Origin: Oxytricha trifallax
Taxonomy: Eukaryota > Ciliophora > Spirotrichea > Sporadotrichida > Oxytrichidae
Assembly (NCBI GenBank): GCA_000711775.1
Contig: ARYC01000048.1
Coordinates: forward strand, 248,001 to 312,000
Direction of reading: 5' to 3'
DNA: 64,000 nt
The notes below the pieces were generated by a model. That model worked only from the letters and a program-made list of their open reading frames with translations. It was not told where the DNA came from and ran no database searches. Shown here piece by piece: positions 1-11,982 of this stretch. Each line of letters starts with the position of its first letter. The first letter of the stretch is position 1. Made by a program: the position numbers and the translations under genes.

Positions 1-1
1 T

Positions 2-2868
2 ATGGTAAGTTTGGAATTAAATATTTTTAATTATAAAAAATAAAAGCCCTCTTTAATGTTATTTTTGGAATGCCTACATAAAGCCTGCTAGGATTGCATC
101 GAAACAAAATTCCACAAAAGTGAAAACGGAAAAGTCTGCATCCAGTGTAGTGCAATTAATGTTATATTATTTTTATTTAATTACTCAGACTGATAACTTT
201 AAATAAGATGTCGAAATCTAATAAATTTTACAATCCACATCTCTATTCCCAATTTTGAATTAATATTTATAAAATATTACAATTTTCTGTGAAAATCATC
301 CATACTTATCAGCAGATATGCTTTGCTAAAATTGTAATGTACTAACATGCAAATAATGTGCCCAGATTATTTAATTACTTTTTAAGACAACTCATGGAGG
401 ACATACAGTTGATAAGAAAGTATTAACTCTGGATAGATTAAATGAATATCTATCTAATGCTGCTGGACTCCTAAAATAACAAATATCCTCAATTTAAAAT
501 ATAATTATTTATGATGAGGTAATTTTAAAAGGAGTTAATTTTTTAATATATTTTTTTTCCAAATATTAAAATTTTATTTTACGATTGTTTTATTTATTTT
601 AAAATTAACGGATTATCCATTTTAAAAGTTAATATTTACATATTATGTCTGCAAATTGATTTTACTCTTAATATAATTTAAATGAAATATATTTTTAATT
701 ATGATATGTTAAACAATTTAGATATATAATAAAAAAAGTTATTTCAAATATTTTTTTACCATTCATGATATTGAGATATTTATAGATTAAAAAGTTACTT
801 TTATTGATTTAATCATCATAATTAATTATATTTTTATTTCAATTTAAGCTATGTTTACGCAAATAAATGATATAAGAGAAAACGAAGCAGAAATCAAGAA
901 TTCAGAGTTAATTTTATAAATTAATAAAAAATTATATAAATTAAGAGTTTATGAATTTGTATAAACAAGTTAAAACATTAAATTTTATTTTTTTAAATAA
1001 TTATATTTACATTCCTAAGTACACAAATAACTAATAAACATTAATTTACATGATTTAATTTATATTAATTGGCTAAACTAGATTTTCTAGACTTCAAAGT
1101 GATGCATTAATAATAATTACAATAAAACTTTCAGAATTAAAATATTGGGTTTATCAGCAACTAAAATGTAAATCAAAATAATTAAGTCTAATTGTATTAA
1201 TTAATGTGTTTTATGGTTTATAATTATCTTTAAAATACAATGATAATAAATTAAATATTTGTATATTTTATTAGAATTTATTTATAGAGCCTTATTATCT
1301 CATAGTATAAATTAGATAGAGTCTTTTTTCATTTAAAAAAATCACATTTTAATCTTTTTGATGCTTAAATTATCATTAAATTAGAAATTTATGAATATAC
1401 AAAATCAAGCATTGCATAAAAATAATAATAAAATATAAATTATTTATAGGTAACCTCATAATTAATATAAATATAGATCAAGAAATATTTGTTAGGTTTA
1501 CAGATTCATAATTATAAAAATAATAAGAAATAATTTTATAAAATATTTAACTTATGTTACCAACATCACAATTTATTAAAAATAAATTTACTATCAAAAA
1601 CTCATTTAAATCATTTATTAACTTAAATTTGAGTAATTACTCTATAATTTTGTTTTCAATACTAGTAGTACTTAGACCTAATAAATTTAGAAGTCTAAAA
1701 GGCCACAAATTCTCTCCTGTCCACTGCTGGAATTGAAAACTATGAAGAAAAGAGCTTTTAGTTGCTATACCAAGGAACTAAAGATGGATTCAACGGTCGA
1801 TCTGTTCATTAAAAATGTGATGATTAAGGACCGACTGCCTGGTTCATTTTGAGTGAATTTGGCTAAGTTTTTGGAGCATACACCTCAATATAAATTATGG
1901 CTAATTAATGTAATATAAAAATTTTAATAATATTTTATATTTAGAAACATATGTGTTACAACTTTTATTATTAATTTTTGATTTAAATCCCATAAAACAA
2001 ATACGTTTTTTATAAGAAAGAGAAGTAAATTAATTTTTGGATGACATACCTTATAAAGTTAAATATATGTTCTATATATTATAAATAATTTAATTTATAT
2101 TGTATAAATTAGATTTAATATTTTAAATCTAATTTATAAATAGATTATCAATAATAAATAAAAATGTCAATATCCTGGGAAAAAACTAGAGAGAATCAAA
2201 ATAACTAAGATGACAAAGCTTTCGTCTTTTCCTTAAGTAAAAAATCAATTCACCGACCATATTAGCACTTAGACTATTCCATTTTTCGCTAAAACGATGA
2301 CGTCTGCTAGTTTGGATATAATGGAGACATTTACCTCATTTAAAATTGTGATAAACACAAAATTAATGCTTGTAATTTAGGAGGAACATATTCGTTGCCA
2401 AATGGATGCTACTGTAGAAATTCATTAAAAATTTAGAAATTAATTAAAATTAAATAATATAGAATAAAATTAATGGCAGTTAATGTTGGAAATATTAATA
2501 TCAATTGATAAAAAGATAAAATCATATAAATACAATTAATTGCTGTCGTATACTATTGTATCTCTGAAGCGATATCAAGTAAATTATATAGAAATTGTTT
2601 ATTTTAGTAAATTTAATAGGTAAATCTATTATATTCGCTCAAGAAATGCAATAAGGAAATTACATTTATTTTAAATCCTTAATCGAGAGACTCAGTCAAA
2701 TTTAGTCAAAAAAAGATACTATTAACAACCAATTAATTGAATTATATTTTTTAAGTTTTTTATTTTTAACACACTTTTACAATAGTATAAATCAATAGGA
2801 GCTAATGGCTATCTTGCAGGCTAATAATAATTCAGAGTTATTGATATAATGATATACTAATTTAACTG
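2..2868 (+). CDS. RING/B-box/TLDc protein, copy 1 (5' end outside window)
   Basis: Germline copy of a TRIM-like protein: RING half (ECLHKAC core, then CIQC), B-box (FCENHPYLSADMLC, then CNVLTCKQC), coiled coil (INDIRENEAEI), linker (SEFMNLYKQVKT) and TLDc domain (LLYQGTKDGF to VIDIMIYQFN). The first zinc-knuckle half lies upstream of the window. Pieces join at pointers: TTTGGAAT (10-17/64-71), ATTA, CAATTTT (250-256/280-286), AGA, TCAATTTAA (489-497/839-847), AGAGTT (904-909/944-949), TCAATAT (1885-1891/2167-2173) and TCA near 2440/2793; the last small piece ends at TGA 2866-2868. Residues before the TLDc core (about 1660-1730) align poorly and look frameshifted. TLDc proteins are linked to oxidative-stress protection and V-ATPase binding in other eukaryotes; RING plus B-box suggests ubiquitin ligase activity. 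Both roles are family inferences. Confidence 0.78.
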
Positions 2869-3375
2869 AATATTAATGAAAGAGCTTTTTTATTTAGATG
2901 TATTTTATCAATATATTCAAAATAATTTCATTTATTTTATTGAATTTCTAATTAAGTATAATGAAAATTATAATTATTCAATATCAACAAAGCTGGAACG
3001 AATTCAAAGTTTTAATTCTATTACTATTATTTTATTAGCAATTAAGTGTAGTAAATAAAGAAACTACAATGATATCCTACATTTTTAAAGAATATTGATT
3101 TATTGATTCATTTAATATAGCGTAAAATCTATATATTTGAAATGGTCAATTAATTATAGATATCATATATTTTTAAAAAAATATTAATTCTAATAAATTT
3201 TTATTAAAAATAATAATTTTATCCTTTTTATATTTAAAGATTTATGATTCATTATTCAAATTAATAATAAAGTTATAATAATTAATTTCCTATAGAAATA
3301 TATAAATTAGATTATAATCATTGATGATGAATTGAATTTAATTAACTTTTATGGAAAAAAATTAATAATTATAAA

Positions 3376-5854
3376 ATGGAAAGTATATAACCAAATATTT
3401 TCAATTGTAAATCTTGCAATTAAAAATACAATTTTTCAAATAGAAAGCCAATGATATCAAAAGAATAAAAAATACTATAATTTTTTGTGTTAAAAGATCA
3501 TAATTTTTTAAATTAAGAATGTCTACATAAAGCTTGCTTAGACTGTATATAGACAATTTTCTCTACAAATGAAGCTGGAATAGTATGTTACAAATGTAAT
3601 GGAATTACTTAATTAAATACTTAATTTCATTAAATTACACATCCTGAAAATTACAAATAAGATCCTGAGACTTTGGAAATACTCAAAGTGTTTTTATAAA
3701 CAACAATTTAAAAATAATTTAATATTATTTTTTAATTTACTGCGATCATCATCCAGACTTGTTTGCTGATACACTTTGCTTATAATGTGATGTGTTAGCT
3801 TGCAATTAATGCGTAAATTTTATATAATTATTATTTAAAGGTCTTACACGATGGACATAAAATTAGCAAGGAAATATTAACTTCAGATATTGTAAATGAG
3901 TATCTTAATACTCCTTAAATATAATTTCTTTATATTAATAAATTTCAGTTCTTAGGTAATCAAACATATAAATTATGGTTACTAATTTCTAATTTGGTTA
4001 AAATAATCATTTTTAAAGTGAAATTTTATATTGAATCGAATTAATCTTAAAATTATATTATTTTTAATAAACGACAAATTAAAATATACAATAGATAAGT
4101 ACAGCGAATATTTGTTATGATTATACTAGTTATAGAAATCAAAGTTATTATGATTCTTAGTTAATGATAGTCTTAATTGTTAGATTTTTATAATTTTTTT
4201 TAATTTTATTTTTACTTAGGAATAATGCTGCAAAAATTCTATAGAATCAATTATCATCAATTCTATAATTTAAAATTAAAGTAAATATAAGATATTAATG
4301 CTATTAACTTAATTAATATCTAGCAAAAGATTATTTTTATTAAATTTGTAATAATCATTCAGATAAAGATTTATAAATATTGATAGAATCTTATTAAATT
4401 TGAACTTATATTATTTTTAACAAAATTCAAATTTATTACAAATTTAATAGTTAAAATTAAAAATAATTTGTTCATTTGTAAACCTTTTAATTTATTTATT
4501 TAATTTGGTCTCTTACATTATTCTTTTTACTGCATTATAATAATTTTTACATTTTAAATATCAATTTAAGACCTTCTTTAGCGATTAAATTAGATACAAG
4601 AGAATAAAACAGAGATTAAGAGCTCAAAGTTTATTTAAATTATATAAATTACAGATAATATATTATTTAATAATTTAAAAGTTCATGAATTTATACAAAG
4701 ATATAAGAACATTTAGAATATTTATATATATTTTTACATCACTTCCAATTCATATCTCTGATCAACTGTAATTAATATATAAAAATATATATTAGATAAT
4801 TGTTTAAGTTAGATCTATAAAACTAATAAATTAATGTAGAACTTTAGATTAAAGAAACTGATAAAAAGGTTCAAATTCTTAACAAGATATTTAATAAAAT
4901 AAATGAAAGATAACCTTAGAATATTTAATCTGAAATGTATTAGATAATATTAAAAATTTAATTTAATAACACTCTTAGAAAAATGTTTCTTATATTTTTA
5001 TTGATAAAATTCTCTATTATAAAATAATTTTTTATTAATTTTTATATTTTTATTGTTTAGAAATGAAATTGCTTGATTTATTTATGATTTAAATTATTTT
5101 ATCTTTTTTGTAATACCTTGAGTTTATCAATATGGTAGATTTAGAACTTAATAAAGATAATAAATCGTTATTAATGACTGCAGGCATTTAAAATTACTCA
5201 GAGAAGAATTTCAAATTACTATATTAAGGAAGCAGAGATGGATTTACAGAAAATATCTTTGATTAAAAATGTGATTATTTAGGGCCAACCATCTGCTTTA
5301 TTTTAAGTGAGGTTGGCGAGGTTTTTGGAGCATATACATCAATATAATATATTATTGTATTTATATATAATTCAGTAAATAAAAATGAATTGATCGATTA
5401 AGTGATTACATTCCTCATTAATTTTTAATATTAAAAGTCTAAAAAAGCTATATTTTTAGTAAAATGGAGTTTTTTTCTAACTATATTTTTAGTATAAATA
5501 TATATTTAAAAAAATATTGGCATTTTATTTAAATTAAATATCAATATCTTGGATGACTGAACAGAGGGAAAATGTTCATGATGAAAAAGCTTTTATCTTT
5601 TAATTAAGCAAAAGGACAATTCACAAGCAATATTAGAATTATTAATATGCTTTATTTCACAGCAAGTTTCAATTGCTTTAATTTGGGCATGGTGGAGATA
5701 TTTATATTTCAAATGACTGTGATAAGAATAGTAACAGTTTCTGTTAATTAGGGGGAACTTATTTAATACCATATGGATACTAGATGCTAATAATTATCTA
5801 GCTGGTAAATCAAACTTCAAAGTCATTGAGATTGAAGTATATTCATTCAATTGA
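3376..5854 (+). CDS. RING/B-box/TLDc protein, copy 2 (frameshift near C-terminus)
   Basis: The start is MESIQPNIFNCKSC at 3376; all RING and B-box Cys/His positions follow (CLHKACLDC, CYKC, CDHHPDLFADTLC, CDVLACNQC). Pointers: AAGAAT (3461-3466/3515-3520), ATTAC (3604-3608/3634-3638), AATTTA (3705-3710/3734-3739), TAAA (3814-3817/3836-3839), TTAAATAT (3915-3922/4554-4561), AAAGTT (4626-4631/4678-4683), ACAT near 4700/4739 and ATCAATAT (5338-5345/5540-5547). The TTAAATAT junction is placed differently from other copies and yields a product about ten residues shorter, still in frame. TLDc reads LLYQGSRDGFTENIFDQKCD and ends IEIEVYSFN. Close to 5787 about 16 nt present in the orphan copy at 10930-11036 are missing, so the last segment is out of frame; stop at 5852-5854 in the family frame. 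Confidence 0.76.
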
Positions 5855-6570
5855 AACATTGATAATTAAAAAGCCTTTGAGTTTAGAATTAATACTTTCA
5901 TAAAGAGTTGAATTAAATCTATATTTTATTATAAATTATATTTTGTTTACTAAAATTTTATAAAACAAAGCAATTTTTATAAATTTAATTTTATCTAGCT
6001 CTTTTCTTTTATTTAAATATTTAAGTATTTTATAAAAAGCATTATATACATTCAGATTTGGGAACTTTATTAAATTTAAGGCTGATTTTATAAAGAATAA
6101 TTAATTATCTTGACTTTATTCATAATTTATTTTATCTTATTTATGTAGCAAATAAGCTAAATTTTCATTTATTTTTTTTTCTTAGTTGTCAATAATTCAA
6201 CAACTCTATAATGAGATCAAGAATAGTAAAAATTATTAATCAAATAAGCCCAAAATTTTCGTATTTTGTCATAATTTAAAGTTCTCCTAATTTTATATAT
6301 TTATGTATTTAAATCAAAATTTCTAATTCAATGGTATTTAATATAAATATTCGAAAATTATGATGCTTATTTTTTAGTGATGTTAAAATATTTTAATAAT
6401 CTATTACTCTAATATTGGATTTATATTTAATTTTTAGTATTTTTAAGATAAAATAGTGCATATTGTAGTGTTTTAATTTGAAATTTTTATCATATTTATT
6501 CAATGATACCATCTAGTTAATAATTAATTAAATTTAAGTAATTTAAAGATAAAATCCTTTTAATTAAAAG

Positions 6571-9500
6571 ATGGAAAGTTTATAGGTAAACCTGCTTATT
6601 TGTAATTCTTGCAAATAAAGATACAATTTATAAAAAAGGGAACCTATGATATCTTTGGAATTAATATATTAAATAAAAGAGATTATATTTTAATAATATT
6701 TATCTTATTTAAATGCCTTCATAGAGTATGCTAAAAATGTATTGAGTAAAAACTTTTGAAAAGGGATGGTGGAACAACATGCTTTGACTGCTAAGAAATT
6801 ATAAAATCAATAAATTTAATTTTATTACTTAGCCAGAGAAGTACAAAAAAGATCCTGATGCTTTGAAAGTGCTTAATTCTTTATCACTTCTTCCAATTTA
6901 TAAACTTAAAAATAAATTATAATTCATCTAATTTTCTGTGAAAACCACTCAAATATATCAGCAGATGTACTATGCTTAAGCTGTGACATGTTGTGTTGCA
7001 AGAAATGCGCAAATTTAATTATAATTTTAATTTTAAAGTCGATCATAAGGGACACAATATTAATAAGGAAAAATTAACTCCAGTTTTTTCAATGAGTATC
7101 TTAAAAATGCAGCTGACATGCTAGAACATCAAATGCTTTCAATTTATTTAATAAAAAATATAGTAAAGATAACTTATATTATACTCGTCTACCAAAAATA
7201 TTTGCATAAAATAAGCTGAAATTAATATTAGTAATGTATTCTTATTTAAAAGTTTCATAAAAATCTTGTTGTTTTTAATTAATATAAAAAAATACATCTC
7301 AGCTTAATTTTATTCAACTTTGTAAAAAAATAATATGATCTGAAGAAATACGGGTTCTATAATACTTTTTAAAATATTGGAATGCACTGTTTGAATTAAT
7401 TTATATTGTATAGCATATTTTATTCTATTTTTAAAATAATTATCAATTTAAGCATTACTTCTGCAAATACAGGATATGCAAGAAAATCAAACAGAAATTA
7501 AGAGTTCAGAGTTTATTAAACTAATTGCAATATTTTATTTATATAAAGTTTGGTGTTATTTACAAGCAAGTGAAGTCATTTAAAAAGTAATTTATATATT
7601 AAAAATATAATGCATTGCTTACTTCATTGATTCCTGATAAAAAGCAATTATATTTAAAAATCATAATAAATTAATTACTCAAGCTAGATATATAAAACTA
7701 CAAAATGTAATAACAACCTTAAGAAAACACTACTAGAGTTGAAATTATTAGATAAGTGTACGAAAGATAACTTCGAAATGATCAAACAGGAATGTATTAT
7801 TTATAAAGTTAGGAAATTTCTATGAATTAAAAATTTAATTTTTATGAAGAAATTAAATTAATCTCTGAGAAATTAGATTAAATATAAAAGTTTTGGGAAT
7901 TTTCAATGAAAATCATAAGAACAAATAACAAATTTATTGGAAATTTATATTTTTTGGATTATCTTATGTGTGAGCGGGATAAATTGAATTTAATTTTTTT
8001 ATTAAGAGTATTTCTTTTTACTAATGTCAAATAATAATATTAACCGATTATTAATGGATTGGAAAAAAGTTAAATCGACTATTAGAAACAGTTCTAATTA
8101 ATTATGCATTTTAGGGATTTCTCTAATATACTTTTAGTTATACTTTGAATTTTTAAAAAGGTTTTAAATTTCAATTTCTTATTATAAAAGCGAGTTATTA
8201 TTTAGCTTTAAATAAATTTTAAACTTATTTACCTGAATTTTTTTTCCTTCTTTAAAATCATTATATTGGAAACTTCTTGATTTAATTTTATTTCTGTTTG
8301 TCTAGTCTTTAAAATATCATTAATATATGAAAATTTTACTATTTAGCAAACTATTTTATCATGATGTTTACCAATAGAGAATGTGAGTATATTTTAATTA
8401 GAGAATTGCTAAAATTTCTTAAGAGCCCCAATGTGCTAAGAATATAATTTTTAACTTTAAACTTCTGCAAATACCCTCAACTCTTGTTGGATAATTAAAT
8501 TTGTCGTTGCATACTTTTTATTTCCTTTTTCTCATTTTAAATGCTTAACATATCTTTATCCTGTTTATTATTAATAACAAAGCCAAATCAAGGGTAGTAA
8601 CTTATCGATTGCAAATAAAGTTAAGCACCACTCGAGGAGTGTTTATATTTATACGTTTATCTTTATAAATTGTTTTCCATATTAGGTAAAATTAAGATAC
8701 CTTTTATTACTTTTGAAGAGCGAGATATAAAATAAAGAACTATTATAATACTAATTGAATTAGTCTTGGATTTGAATTCGATGGATATATTTTTAATAGA
8801 CTATAGAAATATCTTAAAATATCAATTTAAAATATAGTTAAATAATTTAAAAATTATAATTATTAACATAAGGTTTAAATTTTTAAACTTTTTTTAAAAA
8901 TAAAAATGTCTGTGAAAGTAGTTAAGTGAATCAAATCTCTTGTAAAACGATATATAATGCTTGTAAGGTCTTTTATCAATATATCAAGTCTTAAGTGGCT
9001 TTGATAAATTAATTGTAAATTGGATGGAAAAATTTAGAAAATTTAATTTTGATTAATAATTAATTAATGATTAAAGCTTTTTAAATGGATAATTTTTACA
9101 AATTTATTATTATTTTAGAATAAATTTATATAACTTACAAAATACGAGATAAGCTAATAAAATAAAAGTAAATTATCTTTAATTTTAGAATTATTTTGTT
9201 TTCGTTATATTAGCAGTATATTAATTTGGTAAACTTAGAACTAAATAAGGATGAAAAATCTTTGTTACAAACATCAGAAATAGAAAACTACTAAAATTCA
9301 AATTTCACACTCTTATATTAAGGAAGTAGAGATGGCTTTTGTGCTGATAGTTTCCATCCAAAATGTGATAACTAAGGACCAACAGTTTGGTTTATTCTTA
9401 GCGAATTTGGAGAAGTCTTTGGATTCTATAACTCAATTTAAATTCTTTTGTAAATCATCTTAATACATAATAAGAAGGTCTAAATTAAATATTTTTCATT

Positions 9501-9892
9501 AATTTAAATTAAACATTTTTTGTTTAATTTATTATTGTTATTTTGAATTAATTATCAATTAAAACAACTCAATGCCTTGGACCAGTATCTCACAATGGCA
9601 ACCTGATGAAAAAGCCTTTATCTTTTCATTAAGCAAAATGTCAATTCACAGACAAAATTAAAATAAGGAAAATTCTGTTCATCATTCAGCAAAAAGAATT
9701 TGCTGGGTTGGTAAAGATGGTGATATTAACATTGAAAACTATTGCGATTAAAACAGTTATAGCAAAAGTGAATTAGGAAGCACTTATTAGTTACCAGATG
9801 GACTCTAGTTCAAATCGAGTGAGGCTGAAAATTATCTAGCTGGCAAAAAAAATTATAAAGTAATTGAAATTGAAATATATTCATTCAAATGA
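6571..9892 (+). CDS. RING/B-box/TLDc protein, copy 3
   Basis: MESLQVNLLICNSCKQRYNL begins at 6571. RING continues after a 53-bp IES (pointer AAT, 6659-6661/6712-6714) as CLHRVCQKC and CFDC. B-box: FCENHSNISADVLC, CDMLCCKKC, then HKGHNINKEKLTP. Coiled coil QIQDMQENQTEIKSSEF follows pointer TCAATTTA (7139-7146/7443-7450); linker GVIYKQVKSF follows AGTTT (7510-7514/7547-7551). A QVYERQL motif at about 7755 precedes a 1.4-kb IES (7800-9215). TLDc part 1 (NLVNLELNKDEKSLL to GFYNS) joins part 2 (PWTSISQWQPDEKAFIFSL) at AACTCAAT (9430-9437/9566-9573). The product ends EIYSFK at TGA 9890-9892. One base appears missing near 7085, between KLTP and NEYL. The TLDc half is fully intact. Confidence 0.8.
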
Positions 9893-10119
9893 AGTTTAAT
9901 AATTATAAGATTATCTTTTATTTAGATTTCTTAATCATTAATTGCATTTCATAAGTATTTATGAATAAATTTGATTTTCTAAAGAAAAATATATCATAAA
10001 ATGAAAACTAGAATATAATTAGTTAGTTGACTTTATTAAAAAGAATTTTTAAAAAAACTAAAAAAGTAATTAAATTAAAGATACTATTGAATAAATGCAT
10101 TAATTATTATTAAGCGAGG
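9893..10119. other. AT-rich spacer
   Basis: Short AT-rich spacer between the stop of copy 3 and the ATPase mosaic. No gene or motif was recognised. Confidence 0.6.
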
Positions 10120-10625
10120 AGGAAAGATGCGGATTATGTATTCAAACGGCAAGGGTATAGCTAACAGCAACCACAGCTGGTTAGTTGAGCTACCGCAAGA
10201 GGGAGAAGGCGAGGGACATGCACCCAAGGGAAAGCTTAGCGACGAGAAGGAGCTCTAAGGTGGGTTCCAAAGTCGGAGTCTTCAAAATCTCAAATCTTAA
10301 GAAAGCTGATGTAGGTTTTGCTATGGGAATTACAGGAACCCAAGTGAAGACCTTCTACTAAAACAACAAAAACAAAAGTGGAAGTGAAGAAAAACAAAAC
10401 AGAAAATTAAGAACTTTCTTTAGCAATTGGAGATGGTGCAAATGATGTAAACATGATTGACACAGCCCTAAGAATGTTGAGCTAAAAGATTGGGTAAAGA
10501 CCCCCAAGATGAATATTGACTCTGCTAAGTTGGTCCTAAAGTGGCTTGTTTTTGGCGGCAACAGCAGTACTCATCAACAAGAATCGTAAGACTGGTAACG
10601 AAATGGCGCTCAATAATAATTAATG
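10120..10625 (+). pseudogene. Mosaic of P-type ATPase fragments
   Basis: A GC-richer island with short blocks that match conserved P-type ATPase sequence in separate frames. KKADVGFAMGITGTQVK (about 10299-10349) resembles the stretch after the GDGVNDAPAL motif of cation-pumping ATPases. LAIGDGANDVNMIDTA (about 10421-10470) resembles the hinge motif of phospholipid-flippase (P4) ATPases. Both blocks correspond to the same alignment region of two different subfamilies, yet they sit side by side, so this is not one decayed gene. Flanking blocks (10120-10290 and 10500-10610) look coding in composition but were not identified. TGA codons and frame changes exclude a working product. Origin as captured or misjoined coding segments is inference. 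Confidence 0.55.
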
Positions 10626-10713
10626 TTATTAAAGTCTAGAAATTAAATTTAGATCTCTAGATTTTTTAATTTACCTAAAATTACTTAAAACTTCTACCAT
10701 TTTAAAAAAAATG

Positions 10714-11036
10714 ATCAATATCTTGGATGACTTAACAGAGCAAAAATGATCATGATGAAAAGGCTAAAGGCTTTTATTTTTCAATTAAGCAAAAGAGCAA
10801 TTCACAAGCAATATTAGAATTATTAGTAACAGCAAGTTTCAATTGCTTTAATTTGGCATGGTGGAGATATTTATATTTCAAATGACTGTGATAAGAATAG
10901 TAACAGTTTCTGTAAACTAGGGGGAACTTATTAAATACCATATGGATACTAATATGAATCAAATGATGCTAATAATCATCTAGCTGGAAAATCAAACTTT
11001 AAAGTCATTGAAATTGAGGTATATTCATTTAATTGA
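10714..11036 (+). pseudogene. Orphan last TLDc segment, near-duplicate of copy 2
   Basis: Nearly identical to the final segment of copy 2 (5540-5854), including the same pointer ATCAATAT at its 5' edge (10714-10721) and the same ending VIEIEVYSFN with TGA at 11034-11036. No other part of a TLDc gene adjoins it. It has a small internal duplication near 10761-10778 (GGCTAAAGGCT) that shifts frame, and about ten bases are missing near 10826, but it retains the bases that copy 2 lacks close to 5787. It could be a dead duplicate or an alternative last segment for copy 2. Confidence 0.7.
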
Positions 11037-11982
11037 ACTAAAAAGTTTAAAGTTTAAGATTTAGTCTTTTATTAGTGTATAGGATCTAAATAATTAAAAT
11101 TAAAAATAAAATCCATTTCGATTTATTATAAAATTATAAATAATAGTTTATTTTATCAAAAATTCAATAATAAAAAATTGTTAATTTATTTATTTTAAAA
11201 CAAAATAAAATAAATCCCAACATTTTTAAAAATTTATCTTGATTAAAGTCAAATAATAAAATAAATAATATTCTTAATTTAATTATTTTTACTCATGTTT
11301 TAATTTAAATTGATTGTATAAGGTATAATAAAAATTAATAAATCAATGTGTTTGATAGCAAATATATCATGTTTAATAATTTTTAAATTAATTAAATGCT
11401 TTTTAGATAAAATATATTCAAATCATTGAATAAAGAAAATAATTTAATGAGATGATCTGCAGAATAAAATTTTATTTCAAACGAAAATTAATTTAGAATA
11501 CAAAGCTAAGAAGGAATTTTTAGAAAAAACTTAGTACCAATTAAATATTTGATATAATCATTTCCTTCAAAATTAATATATCTTTTTTAATTTGCAATTT
11601 TACAAAGAAAATGTCATTCTTATTTAATAGCAAATATTATTAAGTTAAAAAAGATTCAAAATACTCGAAAACATTTAAAAAAACATTTACTAGAATTAAG
11701 ATATTTATTAGTTTTTGGGTCTTAAATTTGATATATTTTATATTTTTAATTATATTTAATAATGATAATTCATTTTAATTTAATCCTGATCATATCTCTA
11801 TTAATATTTAATAAATATATAAGCTTCTAATTTTCAGTTATAAATCTTTATTTTGTTATTCATATTTTGACGTCATAATTTATGAGCATACGTAGTTATA
11901 TAAAAGTTACTAATACAACTAATTTTATCAAAAAGATCATTTATTAATACTCTTAATTGAAAGTATATTTATATATTAATAA
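11037..11982. other. AT-rich intergenic spacer
   Basis: About 0.95 kb of very AT-rich sequence between the orphan TLDc segment and the start of copy 4. No motif, repeat or paralogue-supported coding piece was seen. It should contain the promoter and 5' end of the copy-4 macronuclear chromosome, but no signal could be recognised. Confidence 0.5.
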
